Source: Clostridiales bacterium
GTDB lineage: Bacteria; Bacillota; Clostridia; Christensenellales; Aristaeellaceae
Reading direction: 5' to 3'
Length of the DNA stretch: 29,466 nucleotides
NCBI GenBank assembly: GCA_012522875.1
Contig: JAAYJP010000097.1
Span: forward strand, 1-29,466
This document shows positions 22,398 through 29,466 of this stretch, piece by piece (the stretch's first letter is position 1; each line of letters opens with the position of its first letter). The translations under genes and the position numbers were made by a program. Under the pieces are notes generated by a model, which ran no database searches, was not told the DNA's origin, and saw only the letters and a program-made list of their open reading frames with translations.

Positions 22398-23171
22398 CTA
22401 CAGTGGGAAAATGGACAGAAACAGAGGAAGAATTGCTCCCTGAACAGCGTAAATAGCCTGCGCGATCCAGTTGCCGATGAAGTTGGTGGTGTTAAGCAGG
22501 AGAATCAGCGCCATGTGGACGATACGGAACACCTTTCCGCTGATGTTGAGCCTTCCCCTGAAGAAAATGTCATTCGCTACATGGAATCCATCAAGCGGCG
22601 GGATGGGCAAAAGGTTGAACAGTCCCATCCCAAGGTTGATCATCGCTAATTGTATCAGGAAACGCTGGACATGCAGAAGCGCTGGTGACTTGATCATGGG
22701 GCCAATCGCCTCCGCGAACTCGGGATAAAGCTGCAGCACGAAGCCCTGCTCCTGAAAGCTCAGGAAGAATGATGGGCCAAAATAACTGAGCGCTTCAGGG
22801 GTATACAGAAATCTGCCCGCAAACACCGCCAGCAGTGTCGCCAGCAAAAACAACAAAAAGTTCACTGTCACGCCAGCAAGGGAAACCATCATGTCGTTCC
22901 AGCGTCGATTACGGAATCGGTTGGGATTGACCGGCACAGGCTTAGCCCAGCCAACACCCAGCAGAAAGAGGCTGATAGTGCCCAGCACATCCAGGTGACG
23001 AAGCGGGTTAAGCGACAATCGCCCCATATCCCGGGCGGTGGTATCTCCGCTCTTTAGCGCCGCATAACCATGGGCCAGCTCGTGCATCGTGATGGCAAGC
23101 AACACGGCTGGCGTACGGTAGAGCATAAATTGCAGAAAGCCCCATGGATCCGATTGCAGCCAATCCAGCAA
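22398..23171 (-). CDS. Site-2-protease-like M50 intramembrane zinc peptidase
   Basis: This 257-residue membrane protein belongs to the YwhC-like M50 subfamily. The zinc motif is HELAHG (H30, E31, H34) in the second helix, and the third metal ligand is D194 in NLLPIPPLDG. About six hydrophobic segments are present, and no PDZ domain. The SLAGVTVNFLLFLL segment is the conserved pseudo-pore helix. The start is a TTG at 23171 with AAGGGG about 9 nt upstream; a later start would remove the helix before the active site. It lies 1 nt after the TPR gene. The substrates of this subfamily are generally unknown; regulated intramembrane proteolysis is the family role. Confidence 0.88.
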   Translation of the reverse strand: MLDWLQSDPWGFLQFMLYRTPAVLLAITMHELAHGYAALKSGDTTARDMGRLSLNPLRHLDVLGTISLFLLGVGWAKPVPVNPNRFRNRRWNDMMVSLAGVTVNFLLFLLATLLAVFAGRFLYTPEALSYFGPSFFLSFQEQGFVLQLYPEFAEAIGPMIKSPALLHVQRFLIQLAMINLGMGLFNLLPIPPLDGFHVANDIFFRGRLNISGKVFRIVHMALILLLNTTNFIGNWIAQAIYAVQGAILPLFLSIFPL

Positions 23172-23172
23172 A

Positions 23173-23895
23173 TCAGTTATCCCCTTCCCGAATACCTTCT
23201 TTTATTCTTTTGACTTGGGCCTCAATCATCTCCCTTGTCACGAAATTAAGCGGGGAAAAACGGCCCTCCAGCGCTTCCTCCAGCTTCTCCAGGGCCTCTT
23301 CCTTCTTCCCCTCCTCAAGGTCATAGCGGGAAAGGAAATAGAGGGTATCTATTTGGCTGGGTTTAATCTGGTGGGCCTTTTCAAAATATGGCCGGGCTTT
23401 TTCTTTGTCGTTGAGCAGCCGGTAATAGGTCTGCCCCAGGTTGTCCAGAATTACCGGGTCCTCATCATCGTATTCAAGGGCTTCCAGGTTATAGGCAAGG
23501 GCCTTTTCACCGTCTCCATGCTCAATATAAAGAAAACCCAGGGATTGGTAGGTAAGCCCACAAGGGGAATCCCGGTGGGAGGCCTCCAGCAGGCGCACGC
23601 CCTTGTCCAGGTCCCCGGTTTTCCAGCTGGCAACAGCATAATTCATGAACAGCTGCTGTTTGCGCTCCGGGCTGAGATCAGGTGCTTTCTGCGCCTTAAC
23701 CAGGATCTCTTTTACTTGATCAAATGCGCCCTCCTCACCTGAACGCAATAGAAGCACCGCAAAGGGCAGCATATAACTGGCCGATATTTCTCCATCCCTA
23801 TAAAGCTGCTCATAGAGTATCCGTGCTTCGTCGGCCTGCCCCCGCTGGTGTTTCAGCAGTGCTTGGCGAATCTTCAGTTTGTTCATGAGTCCCAT
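23173..23895 (-). CDS. Tetratricopeptide-repeat protein
   Basis: This protein of about 240 residues is made almost wholly of helical TPR units. Recognisable repeats include KHQRGQADEARILYEQLY near the N terminus, CGLTYQSLGFLYIEHGDGEKALAYNLEAL, PVILDNLGQTYYRLLNDKEKARPYFEKA, and a last pair with EGKKEEALEKLEEAL. There is no signal peptide or membrane segment, so it is probably a cytosolic scaffold; the partner is unknown. The start is uncertain: a TTG at 23910 and ATGs at 23895 and 23886 are all in frame and none has a well-spaced ribosome binding site. I chose 23895. Any of them overlaps the 3' end of the YprB gene by about 77-101 nt in another frame, which is unusual. Confidence 0.75.
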   Translation of the reverse strand: MGLMNKLKIRQALLKHQRGQADEARILYEQLYRDGEISASYMLPFAVLLLRSGEEGAFDQVKEILVKAQKAPDLSPERKQQLFMNYAVASWKTGDLDKGVRLLEASHRDSPCGLTYQSLGFLYIEHGDGEKALAYNLEALEYDDEDPVILDNLGQTYYRLLNDKEKARPYFEKAHQIKPSQIDTLYFLSRYDLEEGKKEEALEKLEEALEGRFSPLNFVTREMIEAQVKRIKEGIREGDN

Positions 23896-25027
23896 GTGTG
23901 TGATTGTCAACCTTTCTTTTTAGCCTTAAATACCGATGTTCCAGCGCCGCGTATTCGTCTGCCGCCTGAGCGGACAACTGGCGGCGTTCTGCACAATATA
24001 GCATGCCCCGATTGACAATGGCAAGCGCGCGCGACGGCTCCTTCAGCCTGTGCTCATAGATTTTTGCAAGTGCCGTGCAGACATGATAACTCACCGCTTT
24101 TTCTCCCAGGACAGTCTCGTAGGCTTTGGCAGCCTCCAGGTTATTCCCGCAGCGCTTATACATGTCCGCCAGGCGGATCTCCGCCAGGATCTTGACATCG
24201 CGGTCTGTGCAGGCCCTGAAACACGATGCCGCTTTATCAACCTGCCCATGCTTTTCATACACCTTGCCGATGCTGAAGATATCCATGTGGTGTTTGGCGT
24301 CCATCGGATTATCATGCAAGTTCCCCATTAGCAGGAGCAGCCTGGCAAGGGAGAGGATATCCAGTTGGTTGTGGCTGAGGACATCATCCATTAATCCTTC
24401 ATCCCGGCTTTTCAGGTATTCGAAAAAGCGCGCCGGGATATCAGCACCCCCCAAATCGTTCTCCCGAGGGATGCCAAAAATCCTTTCCTCAAGGCTGCAA
24501 AGCGAGCACTGCCTGATACGCAGCTTGAATATGCGCCGGGCTGCGTGAACGAGATCAAGGTGAAAAGACTTCTGAAAGCTCTCCTGCAGGCGGTTGACCG
24601 TGGCACGGCCCTCAAGCAGGGGCATATCAAAACTGGCACCGTTATATGTGACAAGGCACTTGGCTTGCGCAAAACGCGCGAAAACCCGGGTGAGCATTTC
24701 TGCCTCCTGATGGTAATCCCGCATGAGGTATTGCCGGATATGAAAGGCGCTTTCCTCAAACCAACCAGCTCCAATCAAAAAAGCCACGGTCCCTGCGCCG
24801 CCCCTTAGGCCCGAGGTTTCCGTGTCCATAAAGAGAAAGTCCTTTATGGCGATATCCTGACCGGCGTTAAGCCCGAGGTAGGCCAGGGTCTGAGCTTTCA
24901 AGTGTCCCAAATTAGCGGGGAGTTCCCAAAAGGTATCGCTGATGAGAAGACCTGGGACGGCCAAAACGGGCTTCTCTTTGGCGCTGATAGGCTGAGCCGC
25001 ACGCAACCTGTCGAGCATGGATGCCAT
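23810..25027 (-). CDS. YprB-like DEDD-type ribonuclease H-fold nuclease with TPR-like C terminus
   Basis: This 405-residue protein is similar in length and layout to B. subtilis YprB. The nuclease domain (about 60-235) has the DEDD exonuclease motifs: MDTETSGL (D68, E70), TYNGASFDMPLLEGR (N129, D134) and LSHNQLDIL (H219, N220, D223). These coordinate two metals and predict 3'-5' exonuclease activity, but the substrate is unproven. A helical TPR-like part follows (about 245-370: VYEKHGQVDKAASCFRAC, CGNNLEAAKAYETVL). The last ~30 residues are polar and low-complexity, overlap the next gene and may be only read-through to the first stop. The ATG at 25027 shares a base with the preceding VanY stop (TGATG) and has GGAGG about 7 nt upstream. 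Confidence 0.83.
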   Translation of the reverse strand: MASMLDRLRAAQPISAKEKPVLAVPGLLISDTFWELPANLGHLKAQTLAYLGLNAGQDIAIKDFLFMDTETSGLRGGAGTVAFLIGAGWFEESAFHIRQYLMRDYHQEAEMLTRVFARFAQAKCLVTYNGASFDMPLLEGRATVNRLQESFQKSFHLDLVHAARRIFKLRIRQCSLCSLEERIFGIPRENDLGGADIPARFFEYLKSRDEGLMDDVLSHNQLDILSLARLLLLMGNLHDNPMDAKHHMDIFSIGKVYEKHGQVDKAASCFRACTDRDVKILAEIRLADMYKRCGNNLEAAKAYETVLGEKAVSYHVCTALAKIYEHRLKEPSRALAIVNRGMLYCAERRQLSAQAADEYAALEHRYLRLKRKVDNHTHGTHEQTEDSPSTAETPAGAGRRSTDTL

Positions 25028-25992
25028 CAACCGCCCTCCAACTGCTTAAACAACGTGGTTTCCTCGTCCTCATCAACCCGGGGAGCGGAGGTGGGTTTGG
25101 GAGTGGGATACGCGTACCAAACCGCCTGTTCATAACTGGTGTCTTCTGGAAGGAAGGGACCCGAAGCATCTCGAAGGGCGGATTCCTCCGCCATTGCGCC
25201 TGCTTTTCTCAGTTCGCTCAGCACTTCAGGTGTCTGCCCCATAATCATCTGCCGGATCAACCCTTCCAGGAGGAAATGGTTGCCCTTGTTCAGCACATAT
25301 TCCGGCAAATACCGTGCCTGTTCGAGATAGGTTTCCAGGGGAATTCTCAGGCGATAAAGCGCCGTGGCGTGGGCCACGCCCACATAGCGAATATGCCAGG
25401 GCTCGTAGCTGATTCCGGTAATATCGCGCCAATCCTGCTGATAGCGGACGATATAGCCAAATCGGTGCGCATTCTCCGAAACCCAAAGGCCTTCTGGTGT
25501 ATCGCCGAAATTGGCGTTTAGGTTTGTTTGCGTGGGCGTCTGCACATCCATGGCCAGCCCGAGCTGATGTTCGCTGGTCCCGGGAAGGGCGACACGGCGC
25601 ATCGCTTTATCCCTGCTGCCAACCTCTTCCACCTTGGCATTGAACAAAATCTGCTGGACGCCGTAAGAACGGTAGCCTGAGGTAGCATACAGCGTATATC
25701 CCTGTTCAAAAAGCGCCGCCTCAAACATCGCTTCAAGCGCACCGGCAGCTACCCGGCACATCAGAATGTTGTCCTCAAGGCTTTTTTTGCGCGTTCGCAC
25801 TTCTGGTTTCACCAGATCCTCCGGCACATAGGAGCGGCTGATGCGGTTTTGGGCGTTTACCAAAACGAGTGTTCCCCCCAGCTCCATCAGAGCCGGTAAC
25901 GGCGCTTCAGGGGCGGGTGCAATTTCTGGTTCAGACCCCGCCGTGGGCAGAACCAGCGTCATGAGAACCAGCACTAAAAACAGCTTTTTCAT
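25027..25992 (-). CDS. Secreted VanY-family D,D-carboxypeptidase, copy 1
   Basis: This 321-residue protein is exported by a signal peptide at 1-19 (MKKLFLVLVLMTLVLPTAG), followed by a Pro/Ala/Glu-rich linker. The M15B (VanY) catalytic core is intact: SGYRS (105-109), SEHQLGLAMD (S140, H142, D149) and EPWHIRYVG (E197, H200), the zinc ligands and general base. Such enzymes remove the terminal D-Ala from peptidoglycan stem peptides outside the cell. About 115 residues continue past the core and end in a Pro/Thr then Glu/Asp-rich tail, longer than in its two neighbours. The open frame starts at TTG 26004, but the ATG at 25992 with GAGG 6 nt upstream gives a clean signal peptide. It is last of three tandem VanY genes. 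Confidence 0.9.
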   Translation of the reverse strand: MKKLFLVLVLMTLVLPTAGSEPEIAPAPEAPLPALMELGGTLVLVNAQNRISRSYVPEDLVKPEVRTRKKSLEDNILMCRVAAGALEAMFEAALFEQGYTLYATSGYRSYGVQQILFNAKVEEVGSRDKAMRRVALPGTSEHQLGLAMDVQTPTQTNLNANFGDTPEGLWVSENAHRFGYIVRYQQDWRDITGISYEPWHIRYVGVAHATALYRLRIPLETYLEQARYLPEYVLNKGNHFLLEGLIRQMIMGQTPEVLSELRKAGAMAEESALRDASGPFLPEDTSYEQAVWYAYPTPKPTSAPRVDEDEETTLFKQLEGG

Positions 25993-26000
25993 CAGAACCC

Positions 26001-26807
26001 TCAAGGTTTGTAAAAGATGGATACCTCGTTGTCGCCCGCCTCGTCAGTTTCCGGCATTTCCCGGGGTGGCGGCAACGCGTTGAGCTGTGCACAGAGTGCA
26101 AAAAAGTCACCGCCGGAAGCTTCATAGTCCAGGATTTCCTGCTTGACTTCCTGATCGAACTCTTCAAGCGAAAGCCTTTTCTCCATGATATACCGAGCCA
26201 CCTCCAGCCCAACATAGCGCAGATGCCAAGGCTCATAGATTATGCCGGTGATGTCTTGCTTTTCCGGCAGATAACGAATGATAAAACCAAATTCCGCGCA
26301 GTTCGCTTCCATCCACCGGGCTTCCGGTGTGTTGCCAAATTCAGGCCGCATTCCGTCCTGATTGGCCCATTCCAGGTTCAGAACATCTACACCCAAACCG
26401 GTCTGATGGTCGGAAGAGCCGGGAAAAGCAACGACCCCGTCATCCCTTCCGTATTTATCCATCCGATTGTAATACATGGTTTCCTGGGTGCCAAAGCTGC
26501 GATAGGAGCTTTTGACATAAAGCTGGTGGCCTTCCTCCTGCGCGGCTGTGAACAGCTCCTGAAGCGCTGCTGCCGCCTCTTTTCGCAGCGAATGTGGGCC
26601 GCTGACACTGCGCAGTCCCGCCAAGGATACCAGGTTGTTCGGTTCAAAGCCGCTGTCCAAAGGGGTCTGGCGGTTGACCAGGGTCAGATTTCCATTGCGG
26701 TTCTCAAGCAGGTTGGCTGGGATGGGATAGGTCCATCGGGGGATGGATCCAAACACCCCAAAAGGCACTGCCAGGGCCAGGAAAATCATTGTCAGCCGTT
26801 TTATCAT
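26001..26807 (-). CDS. Secreted VanY-family D,D-carboxypeptidase, copy 2
   Basis: This 268-residue M15B peptidase has an N-terminal hydrophobic signal or anchor (1-20). The core is intact but the most divergent of the three: SSYRSFGTQ (100-108), SSDHQTGLGVD (H134, D141) and EPWHLRYVG (E192, H195). It differs from copies 1 and 3 in using SDHQTG where they have SEHQLG, and in a different lead-in (PEARWMEANCAEFGF in place of WVSENAHRFG). The C terminus adds about 65 residues with a Pro/Glu/Asp-rich end. Its ATG overlaps the copy-3 stop by 4 nt. It probably acts on the same peptidoglycan stem with altered preference; that is inference. Confidence 0.9.
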   Translation of the reverse strand: MIKRLTMIFLALAVPFGVFGSIPRWTYPIPANLLENRNGNLTLVNRQTPLDSGFEPNNLVSLAGLRSVSGPHSLRKEAAAALQELFTAAQEEGHQLYVKSSYRSFGTQETMYYNRMDKYGRDDGVVAFPGSSDHQTGLGVDVLNLEWANQDGMRPEFGNTPEARWMEANCAEFGFIIRYLPEKQDITGIIYEPWHLRYVGLEVARYIMEKRLSLEEFDQEVKQEILDYEASGGDFFALCAQLNALPPPREMPETDEAGDNEVSIFYKP

Positions 26808-27487
26808 CCACCGAATCCTTCCGTGAAATTCGCGCCAAAAGAGGCCTGAGCCATTTGGTAGACATACAATTCAAGCGGTATATCAAGCCGTTTTATCTCC
26901 ATTGCATGGGGCACACCCACAAAACGCAGATGCCAAGGTTCCTCGGCAATGCCGGTGATATCTGTCCATTGCGCCCGGTATCGCACAATAAAGCCAAAAC
27001 GATGCGCGTTCTCGCTCACCCAGTGGCCTTCCTTGGAACGCCCAAAGCTGTAGTTAAGCTGCGTGCTGGACGCCCTTCCCAAATCCACCGCCAGGCCCAG
27101 CTGGTGCTCGCTGCAACCGGGAAGCGCCACTAAAAGGCCTGCTTTCTCAGCGCTGCCGGTGCTGGACACCTTCCTGTGATAAATGGCGCTCTGGCTGGCA
27201 TAACTTCGGTAGCCGGACACCGCAACCAAGGTATGCCCTGATTCCCTGGCGGCAGCGAAAAGAGCTTCCAGCGCTTCTGCCGCTTCCCGCCTCAGAGTGA
27301 CGCTGCTGCCCTGGGATCTGACGGCAGGCTTTACCAAATCCGGCGGCACATAATCCTTTGCCAGCTGAAAGGTCTGGTTGACCAAATACAGATTTCCTCC
27401 CAGGGAGGTTTGGTCCACACAAGCGGTGATTCCTCCCTGGGCGATGGCAATGACCGCCGCGAACAGGGAAAGGAGCCTAACAACCAT
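26804..27487 (-). CDS. VanY-family D,D-carboxypeptidase, copy 3, predicted lipoprotein
   Basis: This 227-residue copy is the most compact and the first of the three in transcription order. The N terminus is a hydrophobic helix ending in ITAC, a lipobox, so C23 would be lipidated and the enzyme tethered to the membrane, unlike its neighbours. The M15B core is complete: SGYRSYASQ (91-99), SEHQLGLAVD (S126, H128, D135) and EPWHLRFVG (E183, H186). It is clearly closest to copy 1 (shared VPxDLVKPxVR and WVSENAHRFG segments), suggesting a local duplication. The ATG at 27487 overlaps the end of hflX by 11 nt and has GGAG 7 nt upstream. Confidence 0.9.
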   Translation of the reverse strand: MVVRLLSLFAAVIAIAQGGITACVDQTSLGGNLYLVNQTFQLAKDYVPPDLVKPAVRSQGSSVTLRREAAEALEALFAAARESGHTLVAVSGYRSYASQSAIYHRKVSSTGSAEKAGLLVALPGCSEHQLGLAVDLGRASSTQLNYSFGRSKEGHWVSENAHRFGFIVRYRAQWTDITGIAEEPWHLRFVGVPHAMEIKRLDIPLELYVYQMAQASFGANFTEGFGG

Positions 27488-29261
27488 CAGTCTTCTCCGG
27501 TGTGAACATACCCGGATACTGGGCGCTTAGCTTCATCATGGCTACGGGTTTGAGCCTTACAACAACCCTGGTTCCGGTGTCCTTGTGCTCCTCGATCAAT
27601 ATCCTTCCCTGTCTGCGCAGTTCATTGAGCGCTTCATACTGCGTAAAGGACACAAAAACCGTATACTCCCGCTCACTGTCCCTAAGGATCTGGGCAATGG
27701 CGCCAAGCAGTTGGTCAACTCCCTCCCCCGTACGGGCGGAAACCCACAGCGCGCCCGGTACAGCGATGCCATTATCCCCTTGCGCGATATCGGCCTTATT
27801 CAGGACTTCAATGCGCGGCTGGTGTACAGCACCCAGGTCATGAAGCACGCTCTCCACCACCTGGCGCTGCTCCCTGGCTTTGGGATTGGCCGCGTCAGAT
27901 ACGATGACCAAAATGTCCGCAAGGGCTGTTTCCTCCAAAGTCGATTTAAAGGCCTCTACCAGATCCGTGGGCAGTTTGCTGATAAAGCCCACTGAGTCTA
28001 CCAAAAGAAAGCTGTCCCCATCTGGTAAATCAACTTTGCGTGACACCGCATCCAGGGTGACAAACAGCTGGTCTTCCACATTGACCTGAGCGCCGGAAAG
28101 GCGGTTCAGAAGGCTTGACTTGCCCGTATTGGTGTAGCCCACCAATGCCACGACCGGGATATCGCTCTGCTGGCGGTTCTTACGCCGAATAGCACGCTGG
28201 CGTTCCAGTTCCTCCAAATCTTTGCCTAGGATTTGAATCCGCCGCCTGATATATCTCCGGTCCATCTCCAGTTTGCTTTCCCCTGGCCCCCTGGTGCCGA
28301 TGCCGCCAGCCAGGCGAGAGAGAGCCGAGCGTGCGCCAATCAGGTGGCCGGAGCGGTATTTTAACTGCGCCAGGCTCACCTGAAGCTTGCCCTCGCTGGT
28401 GGTTGCGCGCTGTGCAAAGATGTCAAGAATCAGCGTGGTGCGGTCGATGACCCTGGCTCCGGTCAGTTCCTCCAAATGTCCCAACTGGACGCTTGTCAGC
28501 TCATCATCGGCAATCACCAGATTTGCTTCCTGAGCCTGCACATCCAGTGCGACTTCCAACGCTTTTCCCGAACCGATGTAGGATCTGGGATCCATGCCGG
28601 ACTTAGCCTGAAGCGCACGCCCTACCACCTTGGCACCGGCGCTGCCGGCCAAGGAGGCCAGCTCATCAAGGGAAGACTGGGTATCAATGCCGATAAGGTA
28701 GGCGCGTTCGATCTCGGCCTGTGTAAATTGCTCGGCGGACGGCGCCCGGTCATTCAGTTCAACAGCCTCCATCCATTTTGGATGGCTCAATGCCCGGGTG
28801 CCTGTCACCATCACAGGGCCGGGAACAAAGCCCGTTTCGTCCGGCAGCAAATAGCAAACGCTGGCCCCGGCTACGCTGCCGTCTTCATTGGCCCCCAGTG
28901 CGCAGATGGCATCAAGCCTGAGGCTCTTGAGCGCTGAAAGATCCACATCCGACAGGCGGCTTTGGCCATCCGGATGAGTGTGAACGCATCTGACACGGCT
29001 GAGGCGATTCCCGTTGCGGCGCTGGGATAGGTCCATCAGGGGAACACTGTCCCTTTGCCCTATGGCGATATCCAACACTTCCCCTCCCCGGGAAAGGTAC
29101 AGCGAGATTTCCCGGCGGATTTGCGCAGAAAACCGGCAGAGTGCCTGCGCCAACCCGTAAGGAAGGAATTCATCTGTTCCTACGGGAAAATCAAACAGCA
29201 GGGACAGATCTTTCTGAACACTGTCCTTGATACCCGCCAGGTTTCCTCGAAGCTCCTGCAT
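27477..29261 (-). CDS. hflX: GTPase HflX with N-terminal JAMM-like extension
   Basis: This 594-residue protein is well above the ~420 of typical HflX, a ribosome-splitting GTPase that rescues stalled ribosomes. The HflX part is standard: N-terminal nucleotide-binding domain (about 185-300), the HflX signature RLAGGIGTRGPGESKLE (316-332) before a coiled coil, then the GTPase domain with P-loop GYTNTGKSS (375-383), DSVGFISKLP (422-431) and NKAD (488-491). The extra ~170 residues contain VHTHPDGQSRLSDVD: H94, H96, S104 and D107 fit the JAMM/MPN metalloprotease pattern HxHPx6Sx2D seen in RadC, and E51 could be the catalytic Glu. The ATG at 29261 has AGGGGG upstream. It lies 16 nt after the NifU-like gene. 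The extension may be common in clostridial HflX; I know of no described function. Confidence 0.93.
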   Translation of the reverse strand: MQELRGNLAGIKDSVQKDLSLLFDFPVGTDEFLPYGLAQALCRFSAQIRREISLYLSRGGEVLDIAIGQRDSVPLMDLSQRRNGNRLSRVRCVHTHPDGQSRLSDVDLSALKSLRLDAICALGANEDGSVAGASVCYLLPDETGFVPGPVMVTGTRALSHPKWMEAVELNDRAPSAEQFTQAEIERAYLIGIDTQSSLDELASLAGSAGAKVVGRALQAKSGMDPRSYIGSGKALEVALDVQAQEANLVIADDELTSVQLGHLEELTGARVIDRTTLILDIFAQRATTSEGKLQVSLAQLKYRSGHLIGARSALSRLAGGIGTRGPGESKLEMDRRYIRRRIQILGKDLEELERQRAIRRKNRQQSDIPVVALVGYTNTGKSSLLNRLSGAQVNVEDQLFVTLDAVSRKVDLPDGDSFLLVDSVGFISKLPTDLVEAFKSTLEETALADILVIVSDAANPKAREQRQVVESVLHDLGAVHQPRIEVLNKADIAQGDNGIAVPGALWVSARTGEGVDQLLGAIAQILRDSEREYTVFVSFTQYEALNELRRQGRILIEEHKDTGTRVVVRLKPVAMMKLSAQYPGMFTPEKTDGC

Positions 29262-29277
29262 GTTCCCCCTAAAGGCT

Positions 29278-29466
29278 TCAGGCCTTGTTCTTTCGGTAGT
29301 CCTCTATAGCGGCATGGATAGCCTCCTCCGCCAGCACAGAGCAGTGCACCTTTTGGGGCGGCAGGCCATCCAAGGCTTCCATCACCGCTTTGTTGCTGAC
29401 CTTCAACGCATCCTCAAGCGTTTTACCCTTAACCATCTCCGTGGCCATGGAACTGGTGGCGATGGC
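29278..29466 (-). CDS. NifU/IscU-type Fe-S cluster scaffold, N terminus beyond window
   Basis: Only the last 62 residues are present; the gene starts beyond the right edge. They match the C-terminal part of IscU/NifU-N scaffolds: an SSMATEMVKGKTLEDAL helix, GLPPQKVHCSVLAEEAI with the conserved cluster-binding cysteine after His, and a final AAIEDYRKNK helix ending in a TGA. The protein assembles Fe-S clusters delivered by a cysteine desulfurase (IscS/NifS), which would be expected just beyond the window. It is co-directional with hflX and 16 nt from it, so it probably belongs to the same operon. Confidence 0.9.
   Translation of the reverse strand, partial: AIATSSMATEMVKGKTLEDALKVSNKAVMEALDGLPPQKVHCSVLAEEAIHAAIEDYRKNKA

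Noticed and set aside
25027..27487. Vancomycin-resistance cluster
   Set aside because: Only VanY-type peptidases are present; no VanA/VanH/VanX or VanR/VanS genes lie nearby.
1..29466. tRNA, rRNA, CRISPR, insertion sequence, prophage or defence genes
   Set aside because: Looked for on both strands; no cloverleaf-like segments, repeat arrays, transposase, integrase or known defence domains were seen.

Overview
The window reads as chromosomal DNA from an anaerobic, Gram-positive-type bacterium of the Bacillota, most likely class Clostridia. The evidence is gene order and family membership: rpsO-pnp-M16 peptidase-...-ftsK/spoIIIE and yybS-rplI-dnaB are Bacillota-type arrangements, scpA/scpB, YhaM-type and YprB-type proteins are present, and there is an RnfG-like flavoprotein, a NifU/IscU-type scaffold and strong AGGAGG-like ribosome binding sites. 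Base composition is moderately GC-rich. Genus cannot be assigned from this. I see no tRNA, rRNA, CRISPR array, insertion sequence, phage gene or integration site. Almost all DNA is core, tightly packed coding sequence.

Layout. (1) Positions 1-1440, minus strand: a good sigma-A-type promoter drives a short FAD synthetase (only the adenylyltransferase half of RibF), followed by a secreted or anchored FMN-binding RnfG-like protein that runs off the left edge. Divergent to it is a 106-residue ORF (1483-1803) that looks like the 3' part of a longer clostridial FMN-associated secreted protein, followed by a clear terminator. (2) 2114-6138, minus: a secreted DUF3298-like protein and the DNA translocase FtsK/SpoIIIE, from a promoter whose -35 lies in a 20-nt dyad. 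(3) 6154-10547, minus: rpsO, pnp, an M16 peptidase and an all-alpha dUTPase, with an rpsO promoter, an intercistronic terminator and a second hairpin. (4) 10560-11441, minus: a YpfJ-type membrane zinc peptidase.

(5) 11587-16091, plus: both subunits of a second type II topoisomerase, best called topoisomerase IV (parE-parC) because the A subunit has no GyrA box. (6) 16102-20125, plus: a near-consensus promoter starts yybS (DUF2232)-rplI-dnaB-yhaM, with overlapping or closely spaced genes. gdpP, which sits between yybS and rplI in Bacillus subtilis, is absent here. (7) 20152-21024, plus: a lipoprotein with its own promoter, ending at a bidirectional terminator.

(8) 21088-29466, minus: one long run of overlapping or nearly abutting genes, in transcription order nifU-like (partial)-hflX-three VanY-family carboxypeptidases-yprB-TPR protein-M50 peptidase-scpA-scpB. 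It links iron-sulfur assembly, ribosome rescue, cell-wall trimming and chromosome condensation. Its promoter lies beyond the right edge.

The window is mostly housekeeping. The parts that deserve a second look are a JAMM-type metalloprotease signature at the N terminus of HflX, the triplicated VanY genes, the pairing of a kinase-less FAD synthetase with a covalently flavinylated protein, the 5'-truncated FMN-associated ORF, and the dyad over the ftsK-operon promoter. I did not find a convincing wholly new system.
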